The position numbers were made by a program, and so were the translations under genes. 64,000 bases of DNA, from NCBI RefSeq assembly GCF_000317145.1, contig NC_019697.1, positions 3,940,385-4,004,384 on the forward strand, given 5' to 3'. Position 1 is the stretch's first letter; every line of letters begins with the position of its first letter. The stretch is from Chamaesiphon minutus PCC 6605. GTDB taxonomy: Bacteria > Cyanobacteriota > Cyanobacteriia > Cyanobacteriales > Chamaesiphonaceae. The notes under the pieces are model-generated. The model made no database searches. It was not told where the DNA came from and saw only the letters and a list, made by a program, of their open reading frames with translations. Positions 8,968-19,436 of the stretch are shown here, piece after piece.

Positions 8968-9270
8968 ATGGCAGAACAAAGCAAATTACCCCAACGTCAT
9001 CCACAAGAGAAGCTAGATCGGCTAATTGTCGATCGATTATTGGAGAGCGACCCTCAAGAAGCGATGGCTTTGGCTGAATTAGCCAGACTCAGAATTAGAT
9101 ACAACGGGTTTCCGGGTGCGACAGACATTCAAGCCAATCTCGATCGATTGTTGATTGAATGGCACCTCACTGAGGAACAGCTATTCGCCAAAACTCGCGA
9201 ACTTCACAACACCGAACCAATCTATCAAGTCAAAGCCAAAAAATATCAAGAACAAGAAGATTGGAATTAG
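8968..9270 (+). CDS. DUF3288-like conserved cyanobacterial protein
   Basis: A 100-residue soluble protein with no signal or membrane segment. The body LAELARLRIRYNGFPGATDIQ followed by an amphipathic helix (LDRLLIEWHLTEEQLFAKT) resembles the DUF3288 family, which to my knowledge is confined to cyanobacteria and has no assigned function. The assignment is from memory of the family pattern. It stands alone between two heptamer-repeat tracts, upstream of the PIN/TRAM gene. Confidence 0.7.
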   Translation: MAEQSKLPQRHPQEKLDRLIVDRLLESDPQEAMALAELARLRIRYNGFPGATDIQANLDRLLIEWHLTEEQLFAKTRELHNTEPIYQVKAKKYQEQEDWN

Positions 9271-9280
9271 GGTAGGGGAC

Positions 9281-9325
9281 AGGCTTTAGGTTTTAGGCTT
9301 TAGGCTTTAGGCTTTAGGCTTTAGG
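9281..9325. repeat. TTTAGGC heptamer array
   Basis: About six tandem copies of the 7-bp unit TTTAGGC, with one unit altered (ggttttagg), lying 10 bp after the DUF3288-like gene. Confidence 0.8.
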
Positions 9326-9504
9326 GAAAAGGAGAAATAAGCTACATTGCCTATTACTGTTCCCCTTTACGCATTCCATTACCCATCCACCCTCCTGTAT
9401 GGGATAACCGATCCAGTAGAGCCAACGCTTTGCGAACGGCACCGGATATAATAGCAAATAGAGAGATCTATTTATAAATACTCGACTCGATCGGAAGCTT
9501 ACCC

Positions 9505-10584
9505 ATGCTCGACTTTACTATTATCCTGCTACTAATCCTCGCAGCGGCAGGGATTGGCTACGACATCGTGGAGTTACTACCCAGCGAAGTACTGGAAAAG
9601 GTTACCAATCAGGACGGTTTACGAATAGTCTCAGCGGGGTTTGCCGCACTATTTGGTGGCATCTTTGGCATCGTTGTCAAAACAGCCTATCGGCGGCTAG
9701 AATTTCAGGTACGGCAGTTGCCTGTAGATGTCCTTTTGACTAGAGCTGTTGGCTTAGTTATCGGCTTACTGATTGCCAATTTGATGTTGGCTCCAGTCTT
9801 TTTATTGCCAATGCCTCTAGAATTCACCTTTCTCAAGCCCCTATTGGCAATTTTGGGAAGTGTGATGTTTTGCTATTTGGGGGTGACACTTGCCGATACT
9901 CATGGCAGTGCATTTTTAAGATTGATTAATCCACAAAATGTGGAAACAATGCTGGTTGCTGAAGGTACTTTAAAAGCTATTTCACCTAAAGTAATCGATA
10001 CGAGTTGCATCATCGATGGACGGATTGAAGAGTTATTAAATACTGGCTTTGTAGAGGGACAAATTTTAGTGCCCCAATTTGTGATTCAAGAATTGCAAAC
10101 CCTCGCCGATGCCGCCAATGATATGAAGCGGATTCGCGGACGCCGGGGTTTAGATATTCTCAATCGGATGAAAGATGGGTTTCCCGATCGCATTATCATT
10201 CACCCGATCGACTATCAAGATATTACAACCGTCGATGCTAAACTAGTTCACTTTGCTAGTGAAATTCATGCCACGCTCCTGACTAATGACTACAACTTAA
10301 GCAAAGTAGCCAATCTCCAAGAAGTTTCGGTATTAAATGTCAACGATTTAGCACACGCCGTGCGTCCGATTTATTTACCTGGCGATTGTTTAGAAATCAA
10401 AATTATCAAAGATGGTAAAGAAGCCGCTCAAGGTGTTGGCTACTTAGACGATGGTACGATGGTAGTAGTCGAAGAAGGTGGCAAATATATTGGCGGCGGA
10501 CTCAGAATTATCGTGACATCTGCACTTCAAACCTCTGCTGGACGCATGATTTTTGCCAAACCATACGCCTCTATGATGGCGTAA
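9505..10584 (+). CDS. Membrane PIN/TRAM-domain protein (YacL-like)
   Basis: A 359-residue protein with four predicted membrane helices in the first 130 residues, then a PIN nuclease domain (starting near VIDTSCIIDGRIEELL, about residue 165, with the conserved acidic residues) and a C-terminal TRAM domain (VGYLDDGTMVVVEEGGKYIGG). This arrangement matches the YacL/PIN-TRAM family found across cyanobacteria, Firmicutes and chloroplast lineages. PIN domains cleave RNA and TRAM binds it, so a membrane-bound RNase is likely, but no substrate is known from the sequence. It is not part of a toxin-antitoxin pair. Confidence 0.88.
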   Translation: MLDFTIILLLILAAAGIGYDIVELLPSEVLEKVTNQDGLRIVSAGFAALFGGIFGIVVKTAYRRLEFQVRQLPVDVLLTRAVGLVIGLLIANLMLAPVFLLPMPLEFTFLKPLLAILGSVMFCYLGVTLADTHGSAFLRLINPQNVETMLVAEGTLKAISPKVIDTSCIIDGRIEELLNTGFVEGQILVPQFVIQELQTLADAANDMKRIRGRRGLDILNRMKDGFPDRIIIHPIDYQDITTVDAKLVHFASEIHATLLTNDYNLSKVANLQEVSVLNVNDLAHAVRPIYLPGDCLEIKIIKDGKEAAQGVGYLDDGTMVVVEEGGKYIGGGLRIIVTSALQTSAGRMIFAKPYASMMA

Positions 10585-10742
10585 ATGATGGTTGGGAAAA
10601 TATAATAAAATCAAAAATGCCTAAATTAAATCGCTATTCAATACATCGGAACTTTTCCATGTACTAATAAAACGATCTGGTGTTGGGAATAGTTTGTTTG
10701 CGATCGATCGACAGATATTTTTTCGAGCCAAATCCAACAACC

Positions 10743-11852
10743 TCAAAAGTCTAACTTCTGTTCCGATTTATCTAGATAACCCTGTATTAAAATATCTGTC
10801 CCGATTTGTTGCCAAGATACCCGTTCTAATACCATTGCATCAGACATCGATCGAATATTCAGATTGCCGACTGGCGAAGGTGCCGAACTCCCGCCGACAA
10901 TTTTAGGCGCGATAAAGGCTAATACTTTCTGAATCGCACCATCAGCGATTGCACTAGCGGCTAAAGTCCCGCCGCATTCCCACAATACCGACAAGCAACC
11001 GCGATCGTAAAGATGTTGCATTACCTGCACTGGTTTGAGAGCATCTAATTCTAAGACTTGGACGCCGCGATCGCGCAATCGTGCTAATGTTTCGGGATTG
11101 ACACCAATTTTAGTTACTACTAAAGTGGGCGCGACACTGATGTCCCACAAAATTGCGTCTAGCGGCACATCCAGACTGCGAGTCATCACCACTCGCAGAG
11201 GATTGGGTGCATCGGGATCGTGACTGGTGAGGTAGGGGTTGTCCCTACGTAAGGTATTCCCACCAATAACGATCGCATCACACCCCGCACGCAAATGATG
11301 AACGTAATGACGAGATGGCTCGCTGCTCACCCACGTACTATGTCCGCTATCGGTGGCAATTTTACCATCGAGCGTCATGGCATATTTGAGAATCCCCAAC
11401 GGACGACGATGGACGATCCGCTGCACGAATCCTTCATTAAGTTCTTCACACGTTGCTGTTTCTACCCCAACGACTACCTCGATGCCAGCCTGCTGTAGCG
11501 TAGCAATACCGCCGCCAGAAACGAGCGGATTGGGATCTATCATCCCGACAACTACTTTGCCAATTCCCGCCGCTACTAGAGCCGCTGCGCAGGGGGGAGT
11601 TCTACCGTAATGATTGCAAGGTTCGAGGCTGACATAAATTGTCGCTCCACGCGCCCTATCCCCCGCTGCCCGCAATGCAAATACTTCGGCATGAGGCTGC
11701 CCTGCGCCGGGATGAAAACCTTCGCCGACAACTTCGCCATCTTTGACAATTACCGCGCCGACAAGGGGATTAGGGGCGGTCTTTCCCCAAGCTTGTTTGG
11801 CAAGATGCACACATCGTTGCATCATCTGGCGATCGAATTCTGTAGATTGCAT
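10743..11852 (-). CDS. ribD: Bifunctional riboflavin biosynthesis protein RibD
   Basis: A 369-residue protein with both RibD domains. The N-terminal deaminase has the zinc site H54-A-E56 and PCNHYGRTPPC (Cys79, Cys88). The C-terminal part is the NADPH-dependent reductase (GILKYAMTLDGKIATDSGHS, then VVTKIGVNPETL). Together they convert 2,5-diamino-6-ribosylamino-pyrimidinone phosphate to the ribityl intermediate of riboflavin synthesis. Length and domain order are normal. It is monocistronic here and convergent with the PIN/TRAM gene. An octamer repeat tract (GGTGGATG) lies just upstream of its start. Confidence 0.95.
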   Translation of the reverse strand: MQSTEFDRQMMQRCVHLAKQAWGKTAPNPLVGAVIVKDGEVVGEGFHPGAGQPHAEVFALRAAGDRARGATIYVSLEPCNHYGRTPPCAAALVAAGIGKVVVGMIDPNPLVSGGGIATLQQAGIEVVVGVETATCEELNEGFVQRIVHRRPLGILKYAMTLDGKIATDSGHSTWVSSEPSRHYVHHLRAGCDAIVIGGNTLRRDNPYLTSHDPDAPNPLRVVMTRSLDVPLDAILWDISVAPTLVVTKIGVNPETLARLRDRGVQVLELDALKPVQVMQHLYDRGCLSVLWECGGTLAASAIADGAIQKVLAFIAPKIVGGSSAPSPVGNLNIRSMSDAMVLERVSWQQIGTDILIQGYLDKSEQKLDF

Positions 11853-11865
11853 AAGCTGGGAAGGA

Positions 11866-11942
11866 GGGGACGGGTGGATGGGTGGATGAGTGGATGGGTG
11901 GACTGTACCACCGGAGGATGAGTGGATGGGTGGATGGGTAAA
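11866..11942. repeat. GGTGGATG octamer array
   Basis: Two blocks of an 8-bp unit (gggtggat / gagtggat) separated by a short palindromic insert (gtaccaccggagg). Related octamers occur at 27653-27682 and, inverted, at 62783-62812 and 19384-19433. Confidence 0.65.
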
Positions 11943-12000
11943 GGGTAATAGGTAATGTAGCTTATTTTTCCTTTTCCTTAAAACCTTGCTTGGTGAAACA

Positions 12001-12084
12001 CATGCGGAGGAGACCTCCGCGTGATTTCATCCGCAAAACCTAAAGCCTAAAACCTAAAGCCTACCCCCTAATCCCTAATCCCTA
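12001..12084. repeat. Palindrome plus CCTAAAG/CCCTAAT heptamers
   Basis: A hairpin (10-bp arms 12001-12010 and 12014-12023 with one G-T mismatch, AGA loop) is followed by CCTAAAG-type units and then CCCTAAT-type units, all with 7-bp spacing. It lies between ribD (minus) and the HAD gene (plus). Confidence 0.65.
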
Positions 12085-12221
12085 TCCTCTATTCCCGATA
12101 TCTGTATACTTTGATAAGTTTTATCGATGATTAGATCGTGTTAATACCAATGACAACTTATCAAGAAGCTGTTATTGTTAAGAAATCTTGCGAAATAAAT
12201 CCTTCTGGTAGTATAAACTTT

Positions 12222-13004
12222 ATGGCAGGTTTCTCCCGTAGCTTGTCAAAATCCATTACTGTATTTTGTGATTTTGACGGCCCGATTGTCGATGTATCCG
12301 ATCGATACTATAGTACTTACTGTCTAGCGTTAACCGATACTGCTAAATATTATCGCGAGTTTTCCACGCCTGCACGCGCAAATTTACATTCCTTGCTCGA
12401 TCTGACAACTCTGACCAAAGCGCAATTTTGGCAGATGAAGCAAGATCGTATCCCCGATCGAGAAATTGCTCGCCAGTCTGGATTAGATGGCGAACAAACC
12501 GAATTCTTTTTGCGGCGGGTGGTCGAAATTGTCAACTGTGTCGATTTACTCGCACAAGATAAGATCCAGCCTGGTGTCACTTGGGCATTAGGTTTGTTGC
12601 AGTCTCAAGGTGTGAGGTTAATTCTAGTAACTTTACGCGATCGCAACGAAGCAATTTCGATTCTCGAACAAAACGGACTCCGCCAGTTATTTACTGGGAT
12701 TTACGGTACCAGCAATAGTGAAGCTGCCTATCAAAACTATACAGAAGTTAAAACCAAACTGCTCCAACGAGCAATGCGGGAACATCGCATCACATCGATA
12801 AACTCGCCACATAGTTGGATGATTGGCGATACTGAAGCTGATATCTTAGCAGGACAAGCGATGGGCATTGCCACGATCGCCTTAACTTGTGGCATTCGTA
12901 GCGAAATACAGCTCCGCCAGTTGCAACCAACAACCGTCGCGGCAGACTTACTACGGGCCGCTCATTGTTTAATTGGTAACAATTATCTCCAAGCATGTAG
13001 TTAA
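12222..13004 (+). CDS. HAD-superfamily phosphatase
   Basis: A 260-residue hydrolase from the chosen ATG. Motif I is FCDFDGPIVDVSDRYY, with the two catalytic Asp residues. A helical cap follows (about residues 45-115), then motif II (LILVTLRDRNEA), and motif III/IV near SWMIGDTEADILAGQAMG. The frame extends upstream to an ATG at 12150 and a GTG at 12138. Those starts would add 24 or 28 residues without a recognisable feature before a domain that normally begins within about 15 residues of motif I. The substrate is unknown; phosphoglycolate-phosphatase-like proteins share this layout. Confidence 0.82.
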   Translation: MAGFSRSLSKSITVFCDFDGPIVDVSDRYYSTYCLALTDTAKYYREFSTPARANLHSLLDLTTLTKAQFWQMKQDRIPDREIARQSGLDGEQTEFFLRRVVEIVNCVDLLAQDKIQPGVTWALGLLQSQGVRLILVTLRDRNEAISILEQNGLRQLFTGIYGTSNSEAAYQNYTEVKTKLLQRAMREHRITSINSPHSWMIGDTEADILAGQAMGIATIALTCGIRSEIQLRQLQPTTVAADLLRAAHCLIGNNYLQACS

Positions 13005-13063
13005 GGGAGCTAGGTTGACCCTGACTGCGGCAAGATGCACGCTCCCTCTTGACTTCTATCGAT

Positions 13064-14080
13064 CTAATTCGTACCCACTAGCTCTTGGGCGGCTAGGGAT
13101 TGAAAATTGAGCTTTTTTTCCCATGCTAAGGCTGTCCGAACGATAATGTCTAGATCGTTGAAACGTGGTTGCCAGCCCAAAGTCTGAGCGATCTGCTCGG
13201 CTGAGGCGATTACGCAAGCCGGATCGCCAGCACGGCGTTCGGCTTCGATGACGGCAAAATCTACCCCAGAAATCTCTTTAACTTTTTCGATAACTTGTCG
13301 GACGCTGTAGCCTTGTCCGTAGCCACAATTTAAAACTTGACTCGCACCATCCCTATTGAGATAGGCAAGCGCATCGACATGTGCCCTAGCAAGATCGTCA
13401 ACATGAATATAGTCCCTAATTCCCGTGCCATCTGGGGTATTAAAATCAGTCCCAAAGATGCTGACACTCGGACGTTTGCCTAAAGCAGCATCGCAAGCTA
13501 CTTTAATTAGATGGCTGGCTTTTTTACCCGATTGCCCCAACGTGCCACCGATTTCAGCACCAGCAACATTAAAATACCGCAATATCACGTATCTCAGATT
13601 AGAAGCACTCGCATAGTCCCCAATCAGACGTTCGCTCATCAATTTGGAACTACCATAAGGATTGAGTGGTTGTGGGATGGTATCTTCGGTAATCGGGTTT
13701 ACTTCTGGCTGTCCGTACACAGCCGCAGTGCTAGAGAAGATAAATTTATTTACTCCAAATTGCTGACAACAATGAAGAAGATTGAGGGTGTTAGCTGTAT
13801 TATTACTATAGTAAGCTAATGGCTCGACAAGCGAATCAGGAACTGAAATACTGGCAGCAAAATGTAAGACAGCATCAAAATTATATTCAGCAAAAACTCG
13901 TGATAGCTGCTGTCGATCGCCTAATTCGCCCTCGACTAACGTGCCATAAGAAATCGCATCGATATTGCCTGTAGAAAGGTTATCATAAACGACAATATCG
14001 TAGCCAGTTTCGCCTAATTGTTTGACGGTATGCGAACCAATATAACCTGCGCCACCAGTAACTAAAATTTGCTTTTTCAT
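13064..14080 (-). CDS. galE: UDP-glucose 4-epimerase GalE
   Basis: A 338-residue protein, the usual GalE length, when started at MKKQILVTGGAGYIGSHT. An upstream ATG at 14173 would add 31 unrelated residues. The Rossmann motif GGAGYIGS, the catalytic YGSSK (YxxxK), and the substrate region YFNVAGAE all fit an extended SDR epimerase. It interconverts UDP-glucose and UDP-galactose for polysaccharides and galactolipid supply. A hairpin in its 5' leader (14112-14135, 8-bp stem) is the only regulatory feature seen. It is convergent with the HAD gene. Confidence 0.95.
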   Translation of the reverse strand: MKKQILVTGGAGYIGSHTVKQLGETGYDIVVYDNLSTGNIDAISYGTLVEGELGDRQQLSRVFAEYNFDAVLHFAASISVPDSLVEPLAYYSNNTANTLNLLHCCQQFGVNKFIFSSTAAVYGQPEVNPITEDTIPQPLNPYGSSKLMSERLIGDYASASNLRYVILRYFNVAGAEIGGTLGQSGKKASHLIKVACDAALGKRPSVSIFGTDFNTPDGTGIRDYIHVDDLARAHVDALAYLNRDGASQVLNCGYGQGYSVRQVIEKVKEISGVDFAVIEAERRAGDPACVIASAEQIAQTLGWQPRFNDLDIIVRTALAWEKKLNFQSLAAQELVGTN

Positions 14081-14459
14081 CGGGTCGGATTCGTATGAGA
14101 TATCGATATAACTGTTCGGAGGCTGACCCGAACAGTTTAACACCCCAGACCTGGTGGATAGCAACACAGTCAAGACTTTTGGCTGTTAGCGTATCAGCTT
14201 TTTAAGCAACAATATAAGATAATATACTTATTAATTGCGATACCCAACTTCTATTCTCAGAATATAGCTAAAAACTAGCGATTATTAGTCGATCGGGACT
14301 ATACGCTCGAATCATTTTACTAGGAATCGATTGCCCCGATCGCTCGGATTATTCATAATTTAGTTGCTAGCATAGGAGCCGACTAATTGCTAAATTTGGA
14401 TCGGGATCGAGCCGATCGGCATTAAATTTCTAGATGGAAGATAATACACAAAAGACAAA
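14081..14459. other. Intergenic region upstream of galE
   Basis: This 379-bp space holds the galE leader with the 8-bp-stem hairpin at 14112-14135 (arms CTGTTCGG / CCGAACAG). The rest is AT-rich with several CGATCG sites. No gene seen. Confidence 0.5.
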
Positions 14460-14915
14460 TTACTTCCACCGTTTGGCTAATAGCTGCTCTTCCAAAGCAG
14501 CAATCCGGTTGTAAGCAGCCGTTAGTTGAGCTGTCAATCGTTGAATTTGAAATTCAGGTGACAAATGTTGTTCTTTAACCTGATGATGGCCGATCTCTAA
14601 ACCGTTATTGTCCATCGACATCCCTTGTCGATCGATCGCCCAATTAGCCGTTTCCTGGCGATCGGGCGCATCTTTAGGTAAATCTACATATCCATTGGTA
14701 CGATAGCTCGCAATCTCCTGTTTCACCCTTCTGGCATCGCTGCTATTGAGCGGCGGTGTCTGCCGATTGAGGGGATGTTCGATCGATGTCTCTTCGCCAC
14801 CAATGGTTTGTGTATCTAGATTCTGAAAGACATGCTGTTGCAATCGATCGATAATCTGATAAACTCGATCGACTTTGCGGGTCAAGGTACTAATCTGTTG
14901 TTGGATTGATTCCAT
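14460..14915 (-). CDS. Hypothetical protein with N- and C-terminal coiled coils
   Basis: A 151-residue soluble protein that I do not recognise. Residues 1-32 (ESIQQQISTLTRKVDRVYQI onward) and about 118-148 (FQIQRLTAQLTAAYNRIAAL) have heptad-like hydrophobic spacing typical of coiled coils. The middle is polar and probably disordered. There is no signal peptide. It is a lone gene. A scaffold or oligomerisation role is only a guess. Confidence 0.65.
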   Translation of the reverse strand: MESIQQQISTLTRKVDRVYQIIDRLQQHVFQNLDTQTIGGEETSIEHPLNRQTPPLNSSDARRVKQEIASYRTNGYVDLPKDAPDRQETANWAIDRQGMSMDNNGLEIGHHQVKEQHLSPEFQIQRLTAQLTAAYNRIAALEEQLLAKRWK

Positions 14916-15211
14916 CTTTTACCCTATATTAACTTCCACCAATCTTAAGTAATAAATCAATAAAAGTTGATTTATTGCTGAATTATTTAACTTTTAGTAA
15001 TAATTTTGACGGAAATAATTAAGTAATTATGTAGAAATCAATTAATGTGTAGTAAGTAACTATGAGCGATATTTTTGTTACATCTACTTAAGTTTATTAA
15101 CTAAGTTGGGAGTTGGGAGTAGTGGATAGTGCATAGCAATTTAAGACGCAAGCGTCTGGATTATTAATAATTTTTCTCACTCCCCCCTCTCCCTCTCCCC
15201 TCATCCACCCT

Positions 15212-15850
15212 TTACGGCGCAAGGCGATCTATCTGCCATTTACCCGCTACCAATTGATAGCGCAACCTGTCATGAAGGCGACTGGGACGACCTTGCCAGA
15301 ATTCGATCTCCTGGGGAATCACCCGCACGCCACCCCAGTACGGCGGTTTGGGAATTTCTCGATTTTGATACTCAGTTTCGAGTTGTTGTAGTCTTTGTTC
15401 GAGGACAAATCGATCGTGAATAATCGCACTTTGTTCTGATGCCCAAGCACCTAGTTGACTGCTGGCCGGACGACTGTGAAAATATTCAGTCGCTTCTGAT
15501 TCTGAAACCAGCTCTACCCGACCTTCAATCCGCACTTGCCGCTCTAAATCGCCCCACAAGAAGACTAGAGCGGCATAAGGACAATTTTGCAGTTCGACAC
15601 CTTTTTGGCTGTTGTAATTGGTATAAAACACAAATCCGCGATCGTCAACAGCCTTGAGCAGCACCACGCGAGCCGAAGGTTTGCCCTCAGCAGTGACAGT
15701 GGCAAGAGTCATCGCATTTGGTTCTAATATATCTGCTGCCACAGCTTGCTCGAACCACAATTTGAATTGCTCGAACGGATTGGCAACGACATCTGATTCT
15801 AGTAATCCAGCCTGAGTGTAATTTTTGCGTAAATCGGCAATTTTAGTCAT
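15212..15850 (-). CDS. pdxH: Pyridoxamine 5'-phosphate oxidase PdxH
   Basis: A 212-residue protein from MTKIADLRKNYTQAGLLE, the normal PdxH length. It makes pyridoxal 5'-phosphate from the pyridoxine or pyridoxamine phosphate forms with FMN. Visible family features are PFEQFKLWFEQAV, the FMN-binding segment ARVVLLKAVDDRGFVFYTN, and the C-terminal EFWQGRPSRLHDR. The frame stays open for 103 more codons upstream, but that part is made of repeats (a GTTGGGA heptamer run and a palindrome cluster) and is not coding. A weak spot: the heptamer run begins almost at the start codon, so the ribosome-binding region is repeat-derived. Confidence 0.95.
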   Translation of the reverse strand: MTKIADLRKNYTQAGLLESDVVANPFEQFKLWFEQAVAADILEPNAMTLATVTAEGKPSARVVLLKAVDDRGFVFYTNYNSQKGVELQNCPYAALVFLWGDLERQVRIEGRVELVSESEATEYFHSRPASSQLGAWASEQSAIIHDRFVLEQRLQQLETEYQNREIPKPPYWGGVRVIPQEIEFWQGRPSRLHDRLRYQLVAGKWQIDRLAP

Positions 15851-16203
15851 GGAGTTGGGAGTTGGGAGTTGGGAGTTGAGAGACTGGGGAATCGGGGGAC
15901 TGAGAACGATTATTAACAACAGGATGCTTGCACCTAAACTTGCTATCCACTGTCTTGTCTTGTCTCGCTGCTTGCTGCGCTTCCATGGTCGGGGCGCATC
16001 CGCATAATCCGGGAGCGGCGCATCGACAAAGGAGGTTCCCTCCGAGTTGTGTGCGTCAAGAGAGGGAACTTCACGGCTGCGATCCGCTCCCGCCCATACA
16101 ATTGCGACAAGACAGCAGTAAACCGTCGGGTTTCCCAACAAGTGCAAATCGTTGTCCACTATCCACTATCCACTATCCACTATCCACTCTTCAATACTCC
16201 CAA
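15851..16203. repeat. Repeat-rich spacer between pdxH and the PPK2 gene
   Basis: This 353-bp space is almost entirely repeats. It has a GTTGGGA heptamer run (15851-15880), a palindrome-containing block (15951-16015) shared with 59422-59500 apart from an extra hairpin there, further short palindromes to about 16130, and a CCACTAT heptamer run (16154-16189). The open reading frame that crosses it is fortuitous. Confidence 0.7.
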
Positions 16204-17091
16204 CTACTCCTCCTGCTCCAGCATCTTCTTAGCAATTGCTAGTTGTGCTAGTTGATTTTCACTAATTTTAGGATAGGCTAATTCCATTTGCTGGAGGCGA
16301 TTGCAGATAATATCTGATACGGCTAGGCGCATAAACCATTTGCGATCGGCAGGAATGATATACCATGGGGCGACTTCGGTACTAGTATGGTTAAAAATAT
16401 CTGTATATGCTGCTTGATAATCATCCCAATAAGCACGTTCTTGGATATCTTGGGCACTAAACTTCCAGTGTTTTTCTGGTTCGTTAATTCGCTCTAGAAA
16501 TCGCTTCTTTTGCTCTTTTTTGGAAACGTGTAGAAAGAACTTGAGGATGACAGTCCCATTATTGGTGAGATACCGCTCGAAATCGTTGATTTCTTGAAAT
16601 CTTTGCGGCCAGATCTGTTTGAGGTCGATATGCGGTAAGTTTTGCGCGGCCAAAAGTTCGGGGTGGACGCGCACGATTAGGGCTTCTTCGTAGTACGAGC
16701 GATTGAAGATGCCAATGCGACCCCGTTCGGGCAATGCTTTATATGTGCGCCATAAATAATCGTGGTCTAATTCTTCGGCAGAGGGACTCTTAAAACTATA
16801 GACTTGACAACCTTGAGGATTGATACCGGACATGACATGTTTGATGGTACTATCCTTCCCCGCAGCATCCATTGCTTGGAAAATAATTAAGACAGAAAAT
16901 TTATTTTGGGCGTAGAGGATATTTTGATACTCTGCCAATTGCTGGATACCTGCGGCTAATTCGATCTGAGCGGCTTCTTTACTCTCGAAGTTGTCTGTAT
17001 CTGCGGGATCGTAATCTTTGAGATCGATTTTTTTGCCCGGTGGCACGATCGTGTGGCGCACGATCGACGGATTAAGATGGCTAATTGTCAT
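16204..17091 (-). CDS. Polyphosphate kinase 2 family protein
   Basis: A 295-residue PPK2-family enzyme. The Walker A-like loop FQAMDAAGKDSTIKHV (Gly78-Lys79-Asp80) and the lid region FNRSYYEEALIVRVHPE are diagnostic. RYLTNNGTVILKFFLHVSKKEQ is the usual central strand/helix. One-domain PPK2 proteins transfer phosphate from polyphosphate to ADP/GDP or AMP; which subclass this is cannot be settled without alignment. It is divergent from sqdB, and its end lies beside the CCACTAT heptamer array. Confidence 0.9.
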   Translation of the reverse strand: MTISHLNPSIVRHTIVPPGKKIDLKDYDPADTDNFESKEAAQIELAAGIQQLAEYQNILYAQNKFSVLIIFQAMDAAGKDSTIKHVMSGINPQGCQVYSFKSPSAEELDHDYLWRTYKALPERGRIGIFNRSYYEEALIVRVHPELLAAQNLPHIDLKQIWPQRFQEINDFERYLTNNGTVILKFFLHVSKKEQKKRFLERINEPEKHWKFSAQDIQERAYWDDYQAAYTDIFNHTSTEVAPWYIIPADRKWFMRLAVSDIICNRLQQMELAYPKISENQLAQLAIAKKMLEQEE

Positions 17092-17278
17092 GGTGCTGCT
17101 AAAATTTTTGAGCGACTGCGAGCGCGATCTTTGAGTATTGTTCGGAAAATTTTCAGCTATATAGCTGAGTTTGGTGTCGGGCTTAACTCGTTCTTAACCT
17201 GGTTTTTTGGCGATCGTGGTTTACTCGATCGCCCTTATCCTGATACATTGAGCGAATACTGGCTCATAAAATTAATAA

Positions 17279-18634
<1,356 letters not shown>

Positions 18635-18685
18635 TTGAGGTAAAATAATGAAACTTAAGATGCTGTGTTAGGAGAAATACATTAT

Positions 18686-19108
18686 ATGAAACGGTTCGCT
18701 CGTCTACTCGTTGCCTTTAGTCTCTGCTTGACTTGTTTGATGGGTGTTACTCAACAAGCAATGGCAGCTAGTTGGAATAGCTCGATGGTATTGGCTGCTA
18801 CTTCAGCTCCTGAAGAAGTCATCCGCAACAGTGCCGATAGCAAATTAGGCACGGAATTTGGTAAAAAAATCGATTTAAATAATACTAACGTTCGGGCATT
18901 CCGCAAATATCCTGGTCTCTATCCTACCTTGGCACGCAAAGTAGTAGACAACGCTCCTTATAAGAGCGTAGAAGACGTACTGAATATTCCTGGTTTGAGT
19001 GAAAAGCAAAAAGAAGCTCTCAACGCCAACCTCGATAAATTCACTTTAACTTCTGTGGATGATACCTTCACCGAAGGTGGCGATCGTTATAACAATGGTT
19101 ACTACTAA
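18686..19108 (+). CDS. psbU: Photosystem II extrinsic 12 kDa protein PsbU
   Basis: A 140-residue lumenal subunit of the photosystem II oxygen-evolving complex. It has a Sec signal peptide ([20 protein letters not shown], cleavage after QAMA) and a mature part with two helix-hairpin-helix-like motifs ([20 protein letters not shown], then [14 protein letters not shown]). The ATG at 18686 follows a GGAG ribosome-binding site at 18671. The GTG at 18665 lies upstream of that site and is not the start. A good intrinsic terminator follows at 19150. Confidence 0.97.
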   Translation: MKRFARLLVAFSLCLTCLMGVTQQAMAASWNSSMVLAATSAPEEVIRNSADSKLGTEFGKKIDLNNTNVRAFRKYPGLYPTLARKVVDNAPYKSVEDVLNIPGLSEKQKEALNANLDKFTLTSVDDTFTEGGDRYNNGYY

Positions 19109-19149
19109 CTACAATCGGTAATTCATCATTTTACCCTCATACTTCATCT

Positions 19150-19176
19150 CCCACCCAGAATTGGTGGGATTTTTTT
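19150..19176 (+). terminator. psbU intrinsic terminator
   Basis: A 6-bp GC-rich stem (CCCACC 19150-19155 with GGTGGG 19163-19168), a 7-nt loop, then an A and a run of seven T. Confidence 0.8.
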
Positions 19177-19194
19177 GTGCCGCTCATCACAGAT

Positions 19195-19433
19195 AATAGG
19201 GGATAGGGGATAGGGGATAGGGGGTAGGCTTTAGGCTTTAGGCTTTAGGCTTTAGGCTTTAGGCTTTAGGCTTTAGGCTTTAGGCTTTAGGCTTTAGGGG
19301 AAAGTGGATAGTGGATAGTGAGTAGTAAATACTCAACTTTCAACTTTCAACTTTCAACTCTCTAATCATTACCGATTACCCATTACCCAACCACCAATCC
19401 ACCCAATCCACCCATCCACCCAACCCACTCACC
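19195..19433. repeat. Composite heptamer tract upstream of nadB
   Basis: Four different tandem repeats follow each other: GGGGATA (about 19197-19223), TTTAGGC (about ten units, 19226-19298), GTGGATA (19303-19320) and CAACTTT (19334-19358). A CATCCACC-like octamer tract then reaches nadB. All but the last have a 7-bp period. The 328-bp spacer contains no gene besides this and the psbU terminator. Confidence 0.8.
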
Positions 19434-19436
19434 CTT

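Noticed and set aside
13004-13047. Terminator between the HAD gene and galE
   Set aside because: AGGGAGC/GCTCCCT arms exist but the loop is about 30 nt and no T-run follows, so support is too weak.
15851-16159. 103-codon N-terminal extension of pdxH with a membrane helix
   Set aside because: It is translated from heptamer and palindrome repeats shared with 59.4 kb; the inner ATG gives the normal PdxH length.
19226-19298. Telomere-like TTTAGGC repeat suggesting a chromosome end or eukaryotic contamination
   Set aside because: The arrays are short, internal, on both strands and between bacterial genes; they fit cyanobacterial heptamer repeats.
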